Assembly (NCBI RefSeq): GCF_003965815.1
Contig: NZ_RXOE01000002.1
Span: 1,426,001 to 1,490,000 of the forward strand
DNA length: 64,000 bases
Direction: 5' to 3'
Source of the DNA: Variovorax gossypii
GTDB taxonomy: Bacteria > Pseudomonadota > Gammaproteobacteria > Burkholderiales > Burkholderiaceae_C
Translations under genes and position numbers: made by a program
Shown: piece by piece, positions 11,001 to 17,163 of the stretch
How the letters are laid out: each line of letters opens with the position of its first letter
How positions within the stretch are numbered: position 1 is the stretch's first letter
Notes under the pieces: model-generated
What the model was told of the DNA's origin: nothing
The model's database searches: none
The model's input: only the letters and a program-made list of their open reading frames with translations

Positions 11001-12029
11001 TATTCGGAGGATGCTGGTGCAAGAAATATTCTTGCGGTGATCCAGAATTCCGGCGGCCCACGAATGGATTACTCGGGGACTGCGGAATATTACGATCCAG
11101 CGATAAATTCTCAATACTTAGGGCAATTGGCGACTCTTTATGGCAATGCCGGAAAGATGCAAGGCACAAGCCCGAATCTGAATGCATTGACATATGCATT
11201 CGCCAACGCTACAAGTAGTCCGACCTTTTCCAATTTGTCAAAGACCGAGCAAGTCAGCGTGCTCGGCCAATTGATGATGTACTCCGACCTGCTCGCTGCT
11301 ATGCCACAGGCAAGTGCCGCCGACAGAGCGGTCGCTGATGCCGCAACACGAACAGCTGCGGCATGGGCCAAGCAATCGGGTGCAATTCCTGAGAATTTCA
11401 AAACTGCGGCGGATTCACGTCAAGGACAGCAAATCACAATGAGTTTGCTGATCAATGGTCGCTATGAAAAAGACTCAACGCCTACAAACCAGCGCCCATT
11501 TTCGGAGTGGACAACGGCGGAGCGGCAGGCAGCAATTGACCAAATTCAAGGGGCATTGCCAGAAGGCATCGCGCGTCGCCAAAATCCATCAACCTTGACG
11601 ATGGAGAGAGATGGAACTTTGATTCTAAGTCGTGTCGGGGGTATGCCCACGCCAGCGCAGCGGGAGCTCGCAAATCAGATTTTTGGGGAAGGCAATGTCA
11701 AATTTGTTGCCGGAGGAAAATCTGCAAATGCTGATGGAGAGGCGGGACATCATTCAGAGGCCCGCGGCATAAATGCAGCTGAAAATCCGGCAGGCGCAAT
11801 TCAAGTTACCAGTCACTATGCTTGCGATAGCTGCGCTGCTCGTCAAGCGCTGGCGAACGTGATCAATCTTACTGGCACCGCAGCGGCCAATGGAGGCGTT
11901 ATTGGACGGCCTTTGGATTTGACGACAAAATTGCCAGGTGCGGGGACTACAATTGGTGTGTCCATTAACCCCGTGATTACCCTTCCTGTTATCCCGGCCG
12001 CAATAGAACAAATGCGAGGTGGTAAGTGA
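2046..12029 (+). CDS. cdiA: CdiA/BcpA two-partner-secreted toxin with deaminase-like C-terminus
   Basis: This 3327-residue exoprotein is the toxic arm of a contact-dependent inhibition system. It is exported through CdiB, forms a surface filament and delivers its C-terminus into neighbouring cells. The start at 2046 is preceded by GGGAG and gives the extended signal peptide MNRQFHRVVFNAARSMRMVV. Cleavage is expected near SAYAQ, followed by the haemagglutinin TPS domain (about residues 75-290, with IVGAPNVPGNLRP and ANPAGISVDGGGF). Thousands of Gly/Asn/Ser/Thr-rich beta-helix repeats follow. A helical region with NNRQLHP near residue 2940 marks the pretoxin boundary. The last 100 residues carry H3236-S-E3238 and C3260-D-S-C3263, the zinc and proton-shuttle pattern of the cytidine-deaminase fold. 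The proline usual before the CxxC is absent. The subfamily (YwqJ, SCP1.201 or other) and the target are inferred only. Confidence 0.93.
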   Translation: MNRQFHRVVFNAARSMRMVVQETATSTGKGANKATKASGSAPASAAALAPVLIGAALAAMLTTSAYAQIVGAPNVPGNLRPTVLVAPNGVPLINVQTPSAAGVSRNVYNAFNVGTNGAILNNSRTAVQTQLGGFVQGNPNLATGPARIILNEVNGGSPSQLRGYIEVGGQRAEVVIANPAGISVDGGGFINASRATLTTGTPQFNAIGGLDSFLVRGGTITIEGAGLDASKTDYAAILARAVQANASIWASELKVVTGANQISADHTQITPTAGTGSTPTFALDVAALGGMYANKIVLIGSEAGLGVRNAGSIGAGAGGLVVTASGRLENTGTLEGQRVELTTPGDISNRGGTIRQASSAGLTIASPVLSNTNGGVIGAEPVSVSASSGGTSSGGSNGGGTTSPTSGGTTTPSTTGGSDTGSSGTSTPTTYTPPAPGAITAGGTISNDGGKIYAGGLITLNTPQINNAGGSLNVATMAVAGPSFSNAGGTLNVSQSFGANVGSFDNTGGKLNAGSLSITTTGDLLNVDGTLTSASDVNLTVGGNGDNTRGTISATGALTASFAGAVQNTSGTLASNQNLNVAAQSLNNSHGNISSAGSSVQLAIGQQLLNTAGHIASGANLSVQTGSLDGSGGNLQSTGDMTVAASQALTSTGTNIAGGNATFKGASVDLSGSQTGAANIAVTADQGNVTTSGATVATPGTLAITANAQPAQALVNNAGQLNAAQLQINASNIANTNSGQIVQTGTGATVLAVSGSIDNSNSHIATNGQDLKLQAASITNTAGKIDHAGTGTLTIAGGSFNGASGAITGNGALNVSLTGAFNQDAGTAYAKQIDITAGSLSNQSGGSIVQAGTGTTTLNVGGSLSNNAGTIASNGAIVANAGSMTNQGGKLQAAGTSDLNLTVVGQLDNSAAGKISSGANTSVSAGSLKNDTGSLTAVGNLDATVSGVATNVGGTLAANGNTTLTAASLDNSAGTTAAVSGDLKVTTAGTTTNTGGTLQAGGSTTLSNGGLSSAGGKIFGNSLSIDAHGGALDNSAKGTIAATTTVDIKSGALNNDTGLVQSGGAMTIDTNGLALTNTNAAGYTNGQGGITSADTLTLRAGSVNNNSGFIGAKGALTATTQGSQGFSNTVGGKLIGQAAVTINTNGASFENSGGETQAVGTLTVNAGAVKNVGGLLRSSDTTTLNAASVDNANTSGTNQGIEGTNVKINAAGLGNKTGAIRAAQNLTLTSGGTVDNSTGGLLSAGDTLKIVDPNAGNPGAKTLNLVNSSGTLTATNSLQIDAAKFSNDGSFATGKDLSVALTQDIVNNRDISVSGNLSYGTTGHLTNNAKLLAGQTLAVNGNVIDNTATGEMSGTNTVVNVGTLNNRGLIDSQGSTQVNAGTLNNIGTGRIYGNAISISAGTLVNEVEIAGGTTTAATIASRGDLDIGAGNLTNREHALIFSSNNMAIGGALDANRKATGQGGTLDNLSADIQSLGNMSISMANVNNRDVHIQLGTPTSVSSVAVGIAPVTPMGSGVGRTTQYTMDEVNLDPANGFVYRKDTGELVGMGGYGVWTNNITTVTDTAVNADPAHLIAGGNMTVNGRLYNQDSQVLAGGTITANDYQSSQLTGSVNVSGLASVIDNKGQVQAVNIPIVAAPQSIALGAYKYQQNLNATTGYNAGSAVKGSGSAAGGGAGGASGGPGAGVIVEVAADVGTVVSAGGSGASASGGASTGSTQTVPAVVRTSTPNLNVPQASLFRTQAGGNYLIETDPRFANYRNWLSSDYLLNSFGLDPNNILKRLGDGFYEQQLIREQVARLTGYRYLGGFNNDEDQYAALMNAGVTFAKQYGLRPGVALTAAQMAQLTSDIVWLVEQTVTLPDGSAQRVLVPQVYVRVQPGDIDGSGALLSADAVKIKSSGDVTNKGTIAGRSLVSITADNVNNLDGGRIAGGSVDIDARTNINNIGSAITARKTAVLTAGGDINVQTTTRSLGASTAIDRVAGVYVTNPGGILLASAGHDVNLVGAAMISAGSLGVGAGHDINLGTVTEGHTLVFSAPGAAGISSESREVGSVIQGQDNVRLAAGNDVNVRAGAVQSVNGGLVVTATNDINVTSGQATTNTASATQKSSKSLFKKSSSSTMDTSATTEVLSSSLSGSSVMLVAGNDIKLQAAQLHADDAMSLSAGRDINLTTANQTDLELHAAQSKTSGTAFGMGLAAATFMGDVTAVAIAGNKKSSNHADASISTQAIGTTISAGSLQTVSGRDTTLQAATVVVDKDITMVAGRNLTVESAQNQRISSSYDANSKSGMIGQWYNPAIGNVKGSQANAEISTTQQASQVASLQGNVTLVAGNEYRQTASSVLAAGQAGPLVGGDVNILAKNVVINEAYNTTQSITLDKSSSTIVGGSANFMGVGTDTLKGGSSTIKAMGDIGGDGRMQALGAINLAMSGKQAYDAVQAIGGTGPLSYGVSVNVSRNSSQSTSFTNTSEAVGSSVVGANNVNIVATGGDKDSNIRAVGSTIAAGNTVNMVADNDITLEASKNTSVTVGQNSSRGANVGVTFGAGAQNGFSIQLGVQSGKGSNNQNDTTYNSTQVSGGKAVNVSTGRNLTLDGATIEGNRVTADVGGDLKITTLQDVSVGQSRQSSGGFGVSLCIPPICYGAVASVSGSAAGAKAEGIFVSPAVQSGIKARDGGFDVKVAGNTDLKGAVIESTQAAIDGKKNNFSTGGALTMTDLQNVSQSSGSSYSVSGGLSVGYTTAPTAATETAPARDMTASWTGPSNRPSGAAGVGSYSGNNQASVTKSGISGIAGDQSVRTGDNSSAGTLIKDWNTQAIVKNVQAQAQITQQFNQNAAREIGTYSDKQRDAALARGDKAEAAKWDEGGEYRVAAHTAAGALGGGVAGALGAGASATLMPRVGQAIADLDLPAPVAQAVGAATAAAIGGLVGGAPGAASAYSIDINNRQLHPTQGDAIRSRARSLAGTEGLTAEQWESRLTQEALRLNDSTFADRYSEDAGARNILAVIQNSGGPRMDYSGTAEYYDPAINSQYLGQLATLYGNAGKMQGTSPNLNALTYAFANATSSPTFSNLSKTEQVSVLGQLMMYSDLLAAMPQASAADRAVADAATRTAAAWAKQSGAIPENFKTAADSRQGQQITMSLLINGRYEKDSTPTNQRPFSEWTTAERQAAIDQIQGALPEGIARRQNPSTLTMERDGTLILSRVGGMPTPAQRELANQIFGEGNVKFVAGGKSANADGEAGHHSEARGINAAENPAGAIQVTSHYACDSCAARQALANVINLTGTAAANGGVIGRPLDLTTKLPGAGTTIGVSINPVITLPVIPAAIEQMRGGK

Positions 12030-12583
12030 GAAAGATGTTGAAGCACCTAGCGCATGTACAGGAGAGAGCATCCAAGCTTTCATTTGAGCAGGCACGGGTG
12101 TTTTGCCTGCTATGCGCCGAGCGACAAAAATTTGCTTATGACAAATCGACAACAGTGGTGCGCCCTGAAGACTCTGATCGCGCACGTGAGTACTTAGATG
12201 CTCTTTGGCAGCAAAGAGTGCCACTCGAGCGAGTTCCCCTTATCGAGGCGACATTTGATGCGGAGGATGCGGCGGCCAACTTTGTTTATGCATTGGATGC
12301 CATCACTGAAATAAATTTGGTTAACTATCCTTTGTCTTGCAAGGTAATTGCTGAATTCTCTATGAATATCTTGGATTCGCTGGCTTATTCGGTGTTGCGA
12401 CTTCCGGTTGGAAGTGCCGGTGATGAGGCGGTTGATTCGAGTTTATTTGTTGCAACCGAGATCGCTCGTCAAAGCCAGGACTTGGATGAATTGGCGCATG
12501 CGGTATTGCCTATAGATCTTGAGGCATTTAAGGCAAAATCGCAGATCGATCTGACGCTAGGTGCGTGGTTCTTAGAAGATTAA
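12026..12583 (+). CDS. cdiI: CdiI-type immunity protein, DUF416-like pattern
   Basis: This 185-residue protein starts at a GTG overlapping the cdiA stop (GTGA). A GAGG site lies just upstream, so toxin and antidote are translationally coupled. An ATG at 12035 is a weaker alternative start. It has no signal peptide, as expected for a cytosolic antidote. Residues about 20-35 (ARVFCLLCAERQKFAY), the following LDALW and the helix FVYALDAITEINLV recall the DUF416/YjaG layout of acidic helices. That family link is pattern-based. Position directly after the toxin is the strongest evidence for immunity. Its base composition is visibly more AT-rich than cdiA upstream of the toxin domain, which suggests that toxin and immunity moved as a cassette. 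Confidence 0.8.
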   Translation: MRKMLKHLAHVQERASKLSFEQARVFCLLCAERQKFAYDKSTTVVRPEDSDRAREYLDALWQQRVPLERVPLIEATFDAEDAAANFVYALDAITEINLVNYPLSCKVIAEFSMNILDSLAYSVLRLPVGSAGDEAVDSSLFVATEIARQSQDLDELAHAVLPIDLEAFKAKSQIDLTLGAWFLED

Positions 12584-12655
12584 TTAACTTGATGTGCGTC
12601 TGTCGCGAGTCAAGGAATGCGCCCGCGCGAGAGCGGTTGCCATTAGAGGGAGTAC

Positions 12656-13276
12656 ATGAAGAAATCGACAAAGCGGGCTTGTTATTTCGTAGTGGCGCTA
12701 GGTTCTGCCACGATCGCAATGACCGGTTGCACATACTCGCAGATCAACCCCGAAGCTGCAGCGGCAGACTTGCGTGCCGACACCGGCTACAACGAATTGA
12801 AGGAGATCGAGCCAGGCACCGCCAAGCTGGTTATGCGCACCTTCGGCGCTGCAGGCACGACGTCCAATGCCCAGTTCGCCGTCAGCATCGCCGAAGCGCC
12901 GTGCAAAGACTTTCAACATCTGGGCGCCGCTGCCTATACGGGCAGCGGCATCGTCTACCCATGGATCGCACGCGCGACACGCGTTGGCACGCGCGCCAGC
13001 CCCTACCTTGCGCATGACGCGACACCGGGGCAGCCCATCCAGGTGCGGGGCATAGGCAACTGGAGCACAGGCGGAGCGAACGTGGCCTACCGCGCTGGCA
13101 GTTGCGGTCCGGTGACCGTGAGCTTCACTCCTGCAGAGAACCGTGCCTATACGGTCGAGTTCGTTTGGGGAGAAAAGATGTCTTGCCGTCTCGCTGTCAT
13201 GGATGCGACCAATCCCGAAGCACCTCAACCCGCTGAGGCTCGGGACATCGCAGGCTGTCCCGCATCTTCGCGCTGA
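12656..13276 (+). CDS. BcpO-like lipoprotein of the CDI operon
   Basis: This 206-residue protein has a lipoprotein signal: a positively charged start MKKSTKRA, a hydrophobic stretch and a lipobox ending MTGC at about residue 25. It sits between the immunity gene and cdiB. In Burkholderia-type bcpAIOB loci that slot holds the small lipoprotein BcpO, which supports BcpA production or display. The mature part has several cysteines (APCKDF, GSCGPV, MSCRL) that could form disulfides in the periplasm, and a beta-rich pattern. The assignment rests on gene order and lipobox, not on recognisable sequence similarity. Spacing to cdiB is 11 bp, consistent with one transcript. Confidence 0.75.
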   Translation: MKKSTKRACYFVVALGSATIAMTGCTYSQINPEAAAADLRADTGYNELKEIEPGTAKLVMRTFGAAGTTSNAQFAVSIAEAPCKDFQHLGAAAYTGSGIVYPWIARATRVGTRASPYLAHDATPGQPIQVRGIGNWSTGGANVAYRAGSCGPVTVSFTPAENRAYTVEFVWGEKMSCRLAVMDATNPEAPQPAEARDIAGCPASSR

Positions 13277-13287
13277 ACACCGTCGAG

Positions 13288-15018
13288 ATGAAGAGTCATG
13301 TACTGGCGGTGACAGCTGTCGCGGTGCCGTTTCTCGCGGCTGCCCAGCAATCCCCATCAACGCCGCAACCCTTCGTTGAACAGCAACGTCAACAAGAGCG
13401 AGAGCGTGCCCTTCGTGAGCAGAACGAACGCACTATCGACCAGCGTCCACAGGCTGCGCCGCCCGCTCCGGCCCAGCGCATTCCTGAATCCGAGTCGCCG
13501 TGCTTTCGCATCGATCGCGTGCTGCTGGTTGGTGAGCAGTCCGAGTCTTTCCGATGGGCCGTCGCAGATCTCTCAGGCCCTGAGGGCAATGATTCACCCG
13601 TGGGCCGCTGCCTCGGCACGGCGGGTGTCAACGTAGTCCTCGCACGAGCGCAGCAAACCGTCATCGCCCGCGGCTTTGTCACCACCCGAGTCCTCGCCGC
13701 GCCGCAGGATCTGTCCACTGGCACGTTGACACTCTCTCTGGTGCCTGGTCGCATCGCATCCATTCGGACGACACCCGATTCTTCGTCTACGCTGCTCGGC
13801 AGTTCTGCCTTGCTGGCCACAGCTATCCCCGCGCGCCCCGGCGACCTGCTGAACCTGCGCGACATCGAACAAGGCCTCGAAAACCTCAAGCGCACCCCCA
13901 CAGCCGAAGCCGACATCCAGATCGAGCCTTCAACCGCCCCCAACGCCAAGCCCGGCGACAGCGACCTCGTCGTCAAATACGTCCAGGCCAAGAAATGGCG
14001 CGTCACCCTGAGCCTGGACGACAGCGGAACCGAAGCCACCGGCCGCTACCAGGCCGGCGCCACTCTGTCCCTGGACAATCCGTTCGGCCTGAACGACCTG
14101 TTCTACGTCAGCGCCAACCACAACATCAACAACCATGTCTTCGGCGACCCGGCCAAGGGCACCGAAGGCCAGACCGTTCACTACTCGTTGCCTTACGGCT
14201 ACTGGCTGCTGGGCCTCACGGCCTCCAACAGCCAGTACCACCAGAGCGTCGCCGGCCTGAACCAGGACTACGTCTACGCCGGCAAGACCAACAACGCCGA
14301 GGTCAAGCTCTCGCGTCTCGTCTACCGCGACCAGAGCCGCAAGACGAGCATCGCGATCAAGGGCTGGCGCCGCGAGTCGCGCAACTTCGTGGACGACACC
14401 GAGGTCGAGGTGCAGCACCGCGTGGTCGGCGGCTGGGAGCTCAGCCTCAATCACAAGGAGTACCTCGGCGAGGCGACGCTGGAAGGCACGCTGGCCTACA
14501 AGCGCGGCACTGGCGGCTTCGGTTCACGCGTCGCGCCGGAAGAAGAGTTCGGCGAGGGCACCTCGCGCCTGAAGCTCTACACCGCCGACATCAGCCTGAA
14601 CGCACCGTTCAAGCTGGGCGAACAGAAGCTGCGTTACTCCGGCCTGATCCGCGCTCAGTGGAACCGCACGCCGCTGACGCCGCAGGACCGCTTCGCCATC
14701 GGCGGCCGCTACACGGTGCGCGGTTTCGACGGCGAGACGAGCCTGATGGGCGAGCGCGGCTGGCTCATCCGCAACGACATCGGATGGGCCGTGGGTCAAA
14801 GCGGGGCAGAGCTGTACGTCGGTGCCGACTATGGCCACGTCGGCGGCCGCTCGACGGTCGATCTGCTCGGCCGCAGCTTGGCCGGGGCCGTCATCGGCGT
14901 GCGCGGCCAGTGGAGCAAGCTGAGCTACGACTTCTTCGTCGGTGCGCCGATCAGCAAGCCGGAGGGCTACCGTACCGCGAAGGTCACGCTGGGCTTCAAT
15001 CTCAACGCAAGCTTCTGA
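13288..15018 (+). CDS. cdiB: CdiB/ShlB-family outer-membrane transporter
   Basis: This 576-residue protein is the TpsB pore that secretes CdiA across the outer membrane. A short signal peptide (MKSHVLAVTAVAVPFLAAA) is followed by a Gln/Arg-rich linker (about residues 25-70) that resembles the plug helix. A POTRA region follows at about residues 75-240, with PCFRIDRVLLVGE and VTTRVLAAPQDLSTGTL. A beta-barrel runs to a terminal phenylalanine (FNLNASF), the outer-membrane sorting signal. The GGRYTVRGFDGE motif near residue 470 is the VRGF/Y lid-loop signature of Omp85/TpsB proteins. Length fits the family. It ends in TGATG with the next lipoprotein gene, so the operon continues. Confidence 0.93.
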   Translation: MKSHVLAVTAVAVPFLAAAQQSPSTPQPFVEQQRQQERERALREQNERTIDQRPQAAPPAPAQRIPESESPCFRIDRVLLVGEQSESFRWAVADLSGPEGNDSPVGRCLGTAGVNVVLARAQQTVIARGFVTTRVLAAPQDLSTGTLTLSLVPGRIASIRTTPDSSSTLLGSSALLATAIPARPGDLLNLRDIEQGLENLKRTPTAEADIQIEPSTAPNAKPGDSDLVVKYVQAKKWRVTLSLDDSGTEATGRYQAGATLSLDNPFGLNDLFYVSANHNINNHVFGDPAKGTEGQTVHYSLPYGYWLLGLTASNSQYHQSVAGLNQDYVYAGKTNNAEVKLSRLVYRDQSRKTSIAIKGWRRESRNFVDDTEVEVQHRVVGGWELSLNHKEYLGEATLEGTLAYKRGTGGFGSRVAPEEEFGEGTSRLKLYTADISLNAPFKLGEQKLRYSGLIRAQWNRTPLTPQDRFAIGGRYTVRGFDGETSLMGERGWLIRNDIGWAVGQSGAELYVGADYGHVGGRSTVDLLGRSLAGAVIGVRGQWSKLSYDFFVGAPISKPEGYRTAKVTLGFNLNASF

Positions 15019-15563
15019 TGGGGCTTGGTCCAAGATTCACTTGTACGCCGAGCCCGGGGTCTTGCGTGCTCGCTTGGCGCGTCGGTGGCTGGCTGGCTGG
15101 CCTAGGGCTTGTCATGGTTGTCTCGGCCTGCGCTGGTCCGACGAAGCTGTCTTCTCCAATCACGGCCGCGGAACAGCGTGCCTCTCAAGAGCTGGTGGCC
15201 CGTTGCCTTAAATCGAGCAAGCGGGACGAGGCTGCAAAATCTGCGTGCATGTTTCTGCGAGACATGTTCGGCACCGACGGCGTTCGGTGGGCCGCATCTC
15301 ATCTGAACCCCGATGGCTCTCTACGTGAGAGCCGCGCAGTGTTCGATGAGGTCTTGCGCAAACGGGCCGGTTTGGAGCAGCGCAGATGCATGAACTCGTG
15401 GCTGGCCAGAGAGCAGGAAAAAGGGCCACTCAATCTAGATCCTGCGTTGCTGGCACCAACCCAAGCTGTTTGCTTCCTTGCCGGCAAGCAATTCTTAGAA
15501 GGCGCTAGTGCCTTGGCAGACGAAGCAATCTCGAAGCCGCAGCTTGAGAGGACGACCAAGTGA
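15018..15563 (+). CDS. Hypothetical lipoprotein coupled to cdiB
   Basis: The ATG at 15018 overlaps the cdiB stop by one base (TGATG), giving 181 residues. After a short leader (MGLGPRFTCTPSPG) there is a hydrophobic segment ending in the lipobox VVSAC at about residue 39. The mature part is helical and charged, with ELVARCLKSSKRDEAAKSAC and RRCMNSWLAREQEKG. Four cysteines could pair. No family was recognised. Tight coupling to cdiB suggests an accessory role in secretion or envelope assembly of the CDI system, which is an inference. Confidence 0.65.
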   Translation: MGLGPRFTCTPSPGSCVLAWRVGGWLAGLGLVMVVSACAGPTKLSSPITAAEQRASQELVARCLKSSKRDEAAKSACMFLRDMFGTDGVRWAASHLNPDGSLRESRAVFDEVLRKRAGLEQRRCMNSWLAREQEKGPLNLDPALLAPTQAVCFLAGKQFLEGASALADEAISKPQLERTTK

Positions 15564-15683
15564 TGGTCGCGCGCAGAAGCGGTCGGAGCGCTGTTGCATC
15601 AGTTCAGTGAAATGTCTGCCGGCAGTCGAGGAGCAATAGCTTCGATCGAGAACGATGAGGCACGAGGAAGGAAAAGAATCGGT

Positions 15684-16124
15684 ATGAATAGAAAATTCAA
15701 TGTCGCCATGGGGCTCGCGTTGGCCGCGGCAATGCTCGCGGGCTGCACTGGCTCGCCTTATCGCGTCCCTGGCACTGAGGCGCAACCATTGTCCAACCTC
15801 GCCATCATCAAGTCCGGGCCGCGAGGAGCCACCTATTTCTTTTCGGTCGATGGCGAAAGGGTCCCGCACGTTCTTCGACCTGTGGACCGCTGGGAACTGC
15901 CACCTGGCGAGCATGCCGTCGTGGTCGGACTCAGAACGATTCCGCAATTCCAAGCGGACACGATTCCGATGAGATTCGTAGCGCTACCAGGAAAGACCTA
16001 TGTGATCCAGTACGAAGTCAAGACTTCGTGGGGCCGTGGCACCTGGCGCGGATGGATCGAAGACGAAAGCGGTGCGACTGTTTCCTTCTCTGACAGCGCC
16101 CAGTCAGTCCCCAAAAGCAAGTAG
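15684..16124 (+). CDS. Hypothetical lipoprotein
   Basis: This encodes 146 residues from MNRKFNVAMG. An AGGAAGG ribosome site 12 bases upstream favours this ATG over the in-frame one at 15594. The signal ends in the lipobox MLAGC near residue 22. The mature domain is beta-rich, with ATYFFSVDGERV, ELPPGEHAVVVGL and GKTYVIQYEV. This looks like a small immunoglobulin- or PEGA-like sandwich that presents a short structured carrier on the membrane. It lies in the same direction as the CDI genes with a 120-bp gap, so it may have its own promoter. The function is unknown. Confidence 0.6.
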   Translation: MNRKFNVAMGLALAAAMLAGCTGSPYRVPGTEAQPLSNLAIIKSGPRGATYFFSVDGERVPHVLRPVDRWELPPGEHAVVVGLRTIPQFQADTIPMRFVALPGKTYVIQYEVKTSWGRGTWRGWIEDESGATVSFSDSAQSVPKSK

Positions 16125-16154
16125 AACAACGGCTCCTCATCGAATTCGGCTGTG

Positions 16155-16184
16155 CTCGGATTCAGTCTCAACTCAAGCTTCTGA
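16155..16184 (+). pseudogene. Remnant of the 3' end of a second cdiB
   Basis: The last 30 bases of intact cdiB (14989-15018) match 16155-16184 at 26 of 30 positions, including the stop codon. Translated, this piece reads LGFSLNSSF-stop against LGFNLNASF-stop. The copy is in frame with a short open stretch after the stop of the preceding lipoprotein gene. It has no preceding barrel sequence. The simplest reading is that a second TpsB gene, or a duplicated cdi segment, once ended here and was deleted. Confidence 0.6.
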
Positions 16185-16190
16185 TCTTCC

Positions 16191-16712
16191 ATGCCCCTGG
16201 GTGTGCCGAATCCTCTGGCCATGTACGGTATCCGGCGTGCCAAAGACCGCTGGGAGGTCTGCGTCATGCGCGACGGACGGCGACACCGCAAGGTCTTCAT
16301 GTTCAGCACGTACGGTGAGAAAGCTGGACTCGCAGCCGCCCAGGCTTGGAGAGACCAAGTCGTAGTGATGTATCCAGCCCTGACTCGGCGTGAGCAGGCA
16401 CAGCGCGCTCGTATCGATACGAAGGACAACCTTCCTGGGATCTTCTGCCGCCGCGACGCTGACGGTCGTCCCTTGCTGTGGACCGCGCACACGCAGTGCG
16501 CGCCAGGGAAGAAGTTGCAGAAATCGTTCAGCGTCAGCCGCTATGGCGACGATGCGAAGGAAATGGCTATTCGAGAGCGCGAGCGACAGCTGATGCAAAT
16601 GAACGGGGTTGTCTTCGGACTGCTGGACGCCGAAGGGCGCCGACTTCTGGAACAGCATGTGGCCAAACCGGATCCCGTCTTGATCGAGCCAACGAAACCC
16701 GGTAGGCGATAA
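16191..16712 (+). CDS. Protein with two AP2-like DNA-binding repeats
   Basis: This encodes 173 residues. Two segments follow the AP2/ERF integrase-type pattern of three strands and a helix. The first is at residues 12-58 (YGIRRAKDRWEVCVMRDG, then FMFSTYGEKAGLAAAQAWRD). The second is at 81-133 (PGIFCRRDADGRPLLW, then SFSVSRYGDDAKEMAIRERE). In bacteria, AP2 domains occur in homing nucleases and small DNA-binding proteins of phages and mobile elements. No nuclease motif is visible here, so it is probably a stand-alone DNA binder. It begins six bases after the dead cdiB end and overlaps the toxin remnant by a few bases, placing it inside the decayed second CDI module. Confidence 0.6.
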   Translation: MPLGVPNPLAMYGIRRAKDRWEVCVMRDGRRHRKVFMFSTYGEKAGLAAAQAWRDQVVVMYPALTRREQAQRARIDTKDNLPGIFCRRDADGRPLLWTAHTQCAPGKKLQKSFSVSRYGDDAKEMAIRERERQLMQMNGVVFGLLDAEGRRLLEQHVAKPDPVLIEPTKPGRR

Positions 16713-16900
16713 CCTATTCTGGAAAAGTCGCAGCAAACGCTTACAGGGCCACGCAGGAAGCTCTCATAAAAACGGGGAAGGCGAGCTTCATGCAGGCGGT
16801 CATGATGGACATCGCCGATGTGAGATCCCAGTTCGGAAACAAGTACGATGCCGTCATTGCCCAGTACCTAGCCTGGGCGAAATGCAAGGGCTTCCTATGA
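16706..16900 (+). pseudogene. Headless C-terminal tail of a polymorphic toxin
   Basis: A reading frame without a start at its beginning runs from about 16706 to the TGA at 16898-16900. It encodes roughly 64 residues including NAYRATQEALIKTGK, then MDIADVRSQFGNKYD and a terminal helix AQYLAWAKCKGFL. An alternating helical tail with a DIxDIRxxFGxKYD-like core is commonly seen at the very end of Rhs or haemagglutinin toxins. The stop overlaps the next ATG as ATGA, which is how toxin and immunity genes are usually joined. The secretion and delivery portion is missing, so this is an orphan toxin remnant. The toxin family could not be named. Confidence 0.55.
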
Positions 16901-17163
16901 CCGTCAACACGGCTCCAGCTTGGCATCTCCGCCTTGCCAATCTTCGCGATCAACGCCCTTCCCGGTCCCGTGACATCGCCCTGAGTGCGCTTGTTGACGA
17001 AGACTTCGATGCCGCTGATGAACAGAATATCGAAGAGCTCTTGCTCTCGTTTGTCGCGGATGTCGATACTTCGGTTCTGCAGTCATTCGAGAATGACGGC
17101 ACAGTCCCGGATCCCCGTGCCTTGGAAGCGCTTCGCGTAATCTTCGGCGGACAACAAATCTAA
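16897..17163 (+). CDS. Putative orphan immunity protein
   Basis: This encodes 88 residues (MTVNTAPAWHLRLANLRD). The start overlaps the stop of the toxin-tail remnant as ATGA, and an ATG 15 bases earlier is a less coupled option. The protein is acidic and helical (EDFDAADEQNIEELLLSFV and DTSVLQSFENDG), typical of small cytosolic antidotes. It has no signal peptide. Retention of an intact immunity gene after the toxin lost its head would protect the cell from siblings that still carry the full toxin. The immunity role is inferred from position only. Confidence 0.55.
   Translation: MTVNTAPAWHLRLANLRDQRPSRSRDIALSALVDEDFDAADEQNIEELLLSFVADVDTSVLQSFENDGTVPDPRALEALRVIFGGQQI

Noticed and set aside
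13995..15017. Long plus-strand frame across cdiB in a second reading frame
   Set aside because: It is rich in Arg, Pro and Gln, typical of a shifted GC-rich frame. Only its last part, from 15018, is a real gene.
16191..16712. AP2-like gene considered as part of the toxin itself
   Set aside because: It is in a different reading frame from the toxin tail and ends before it with its own stop codon.
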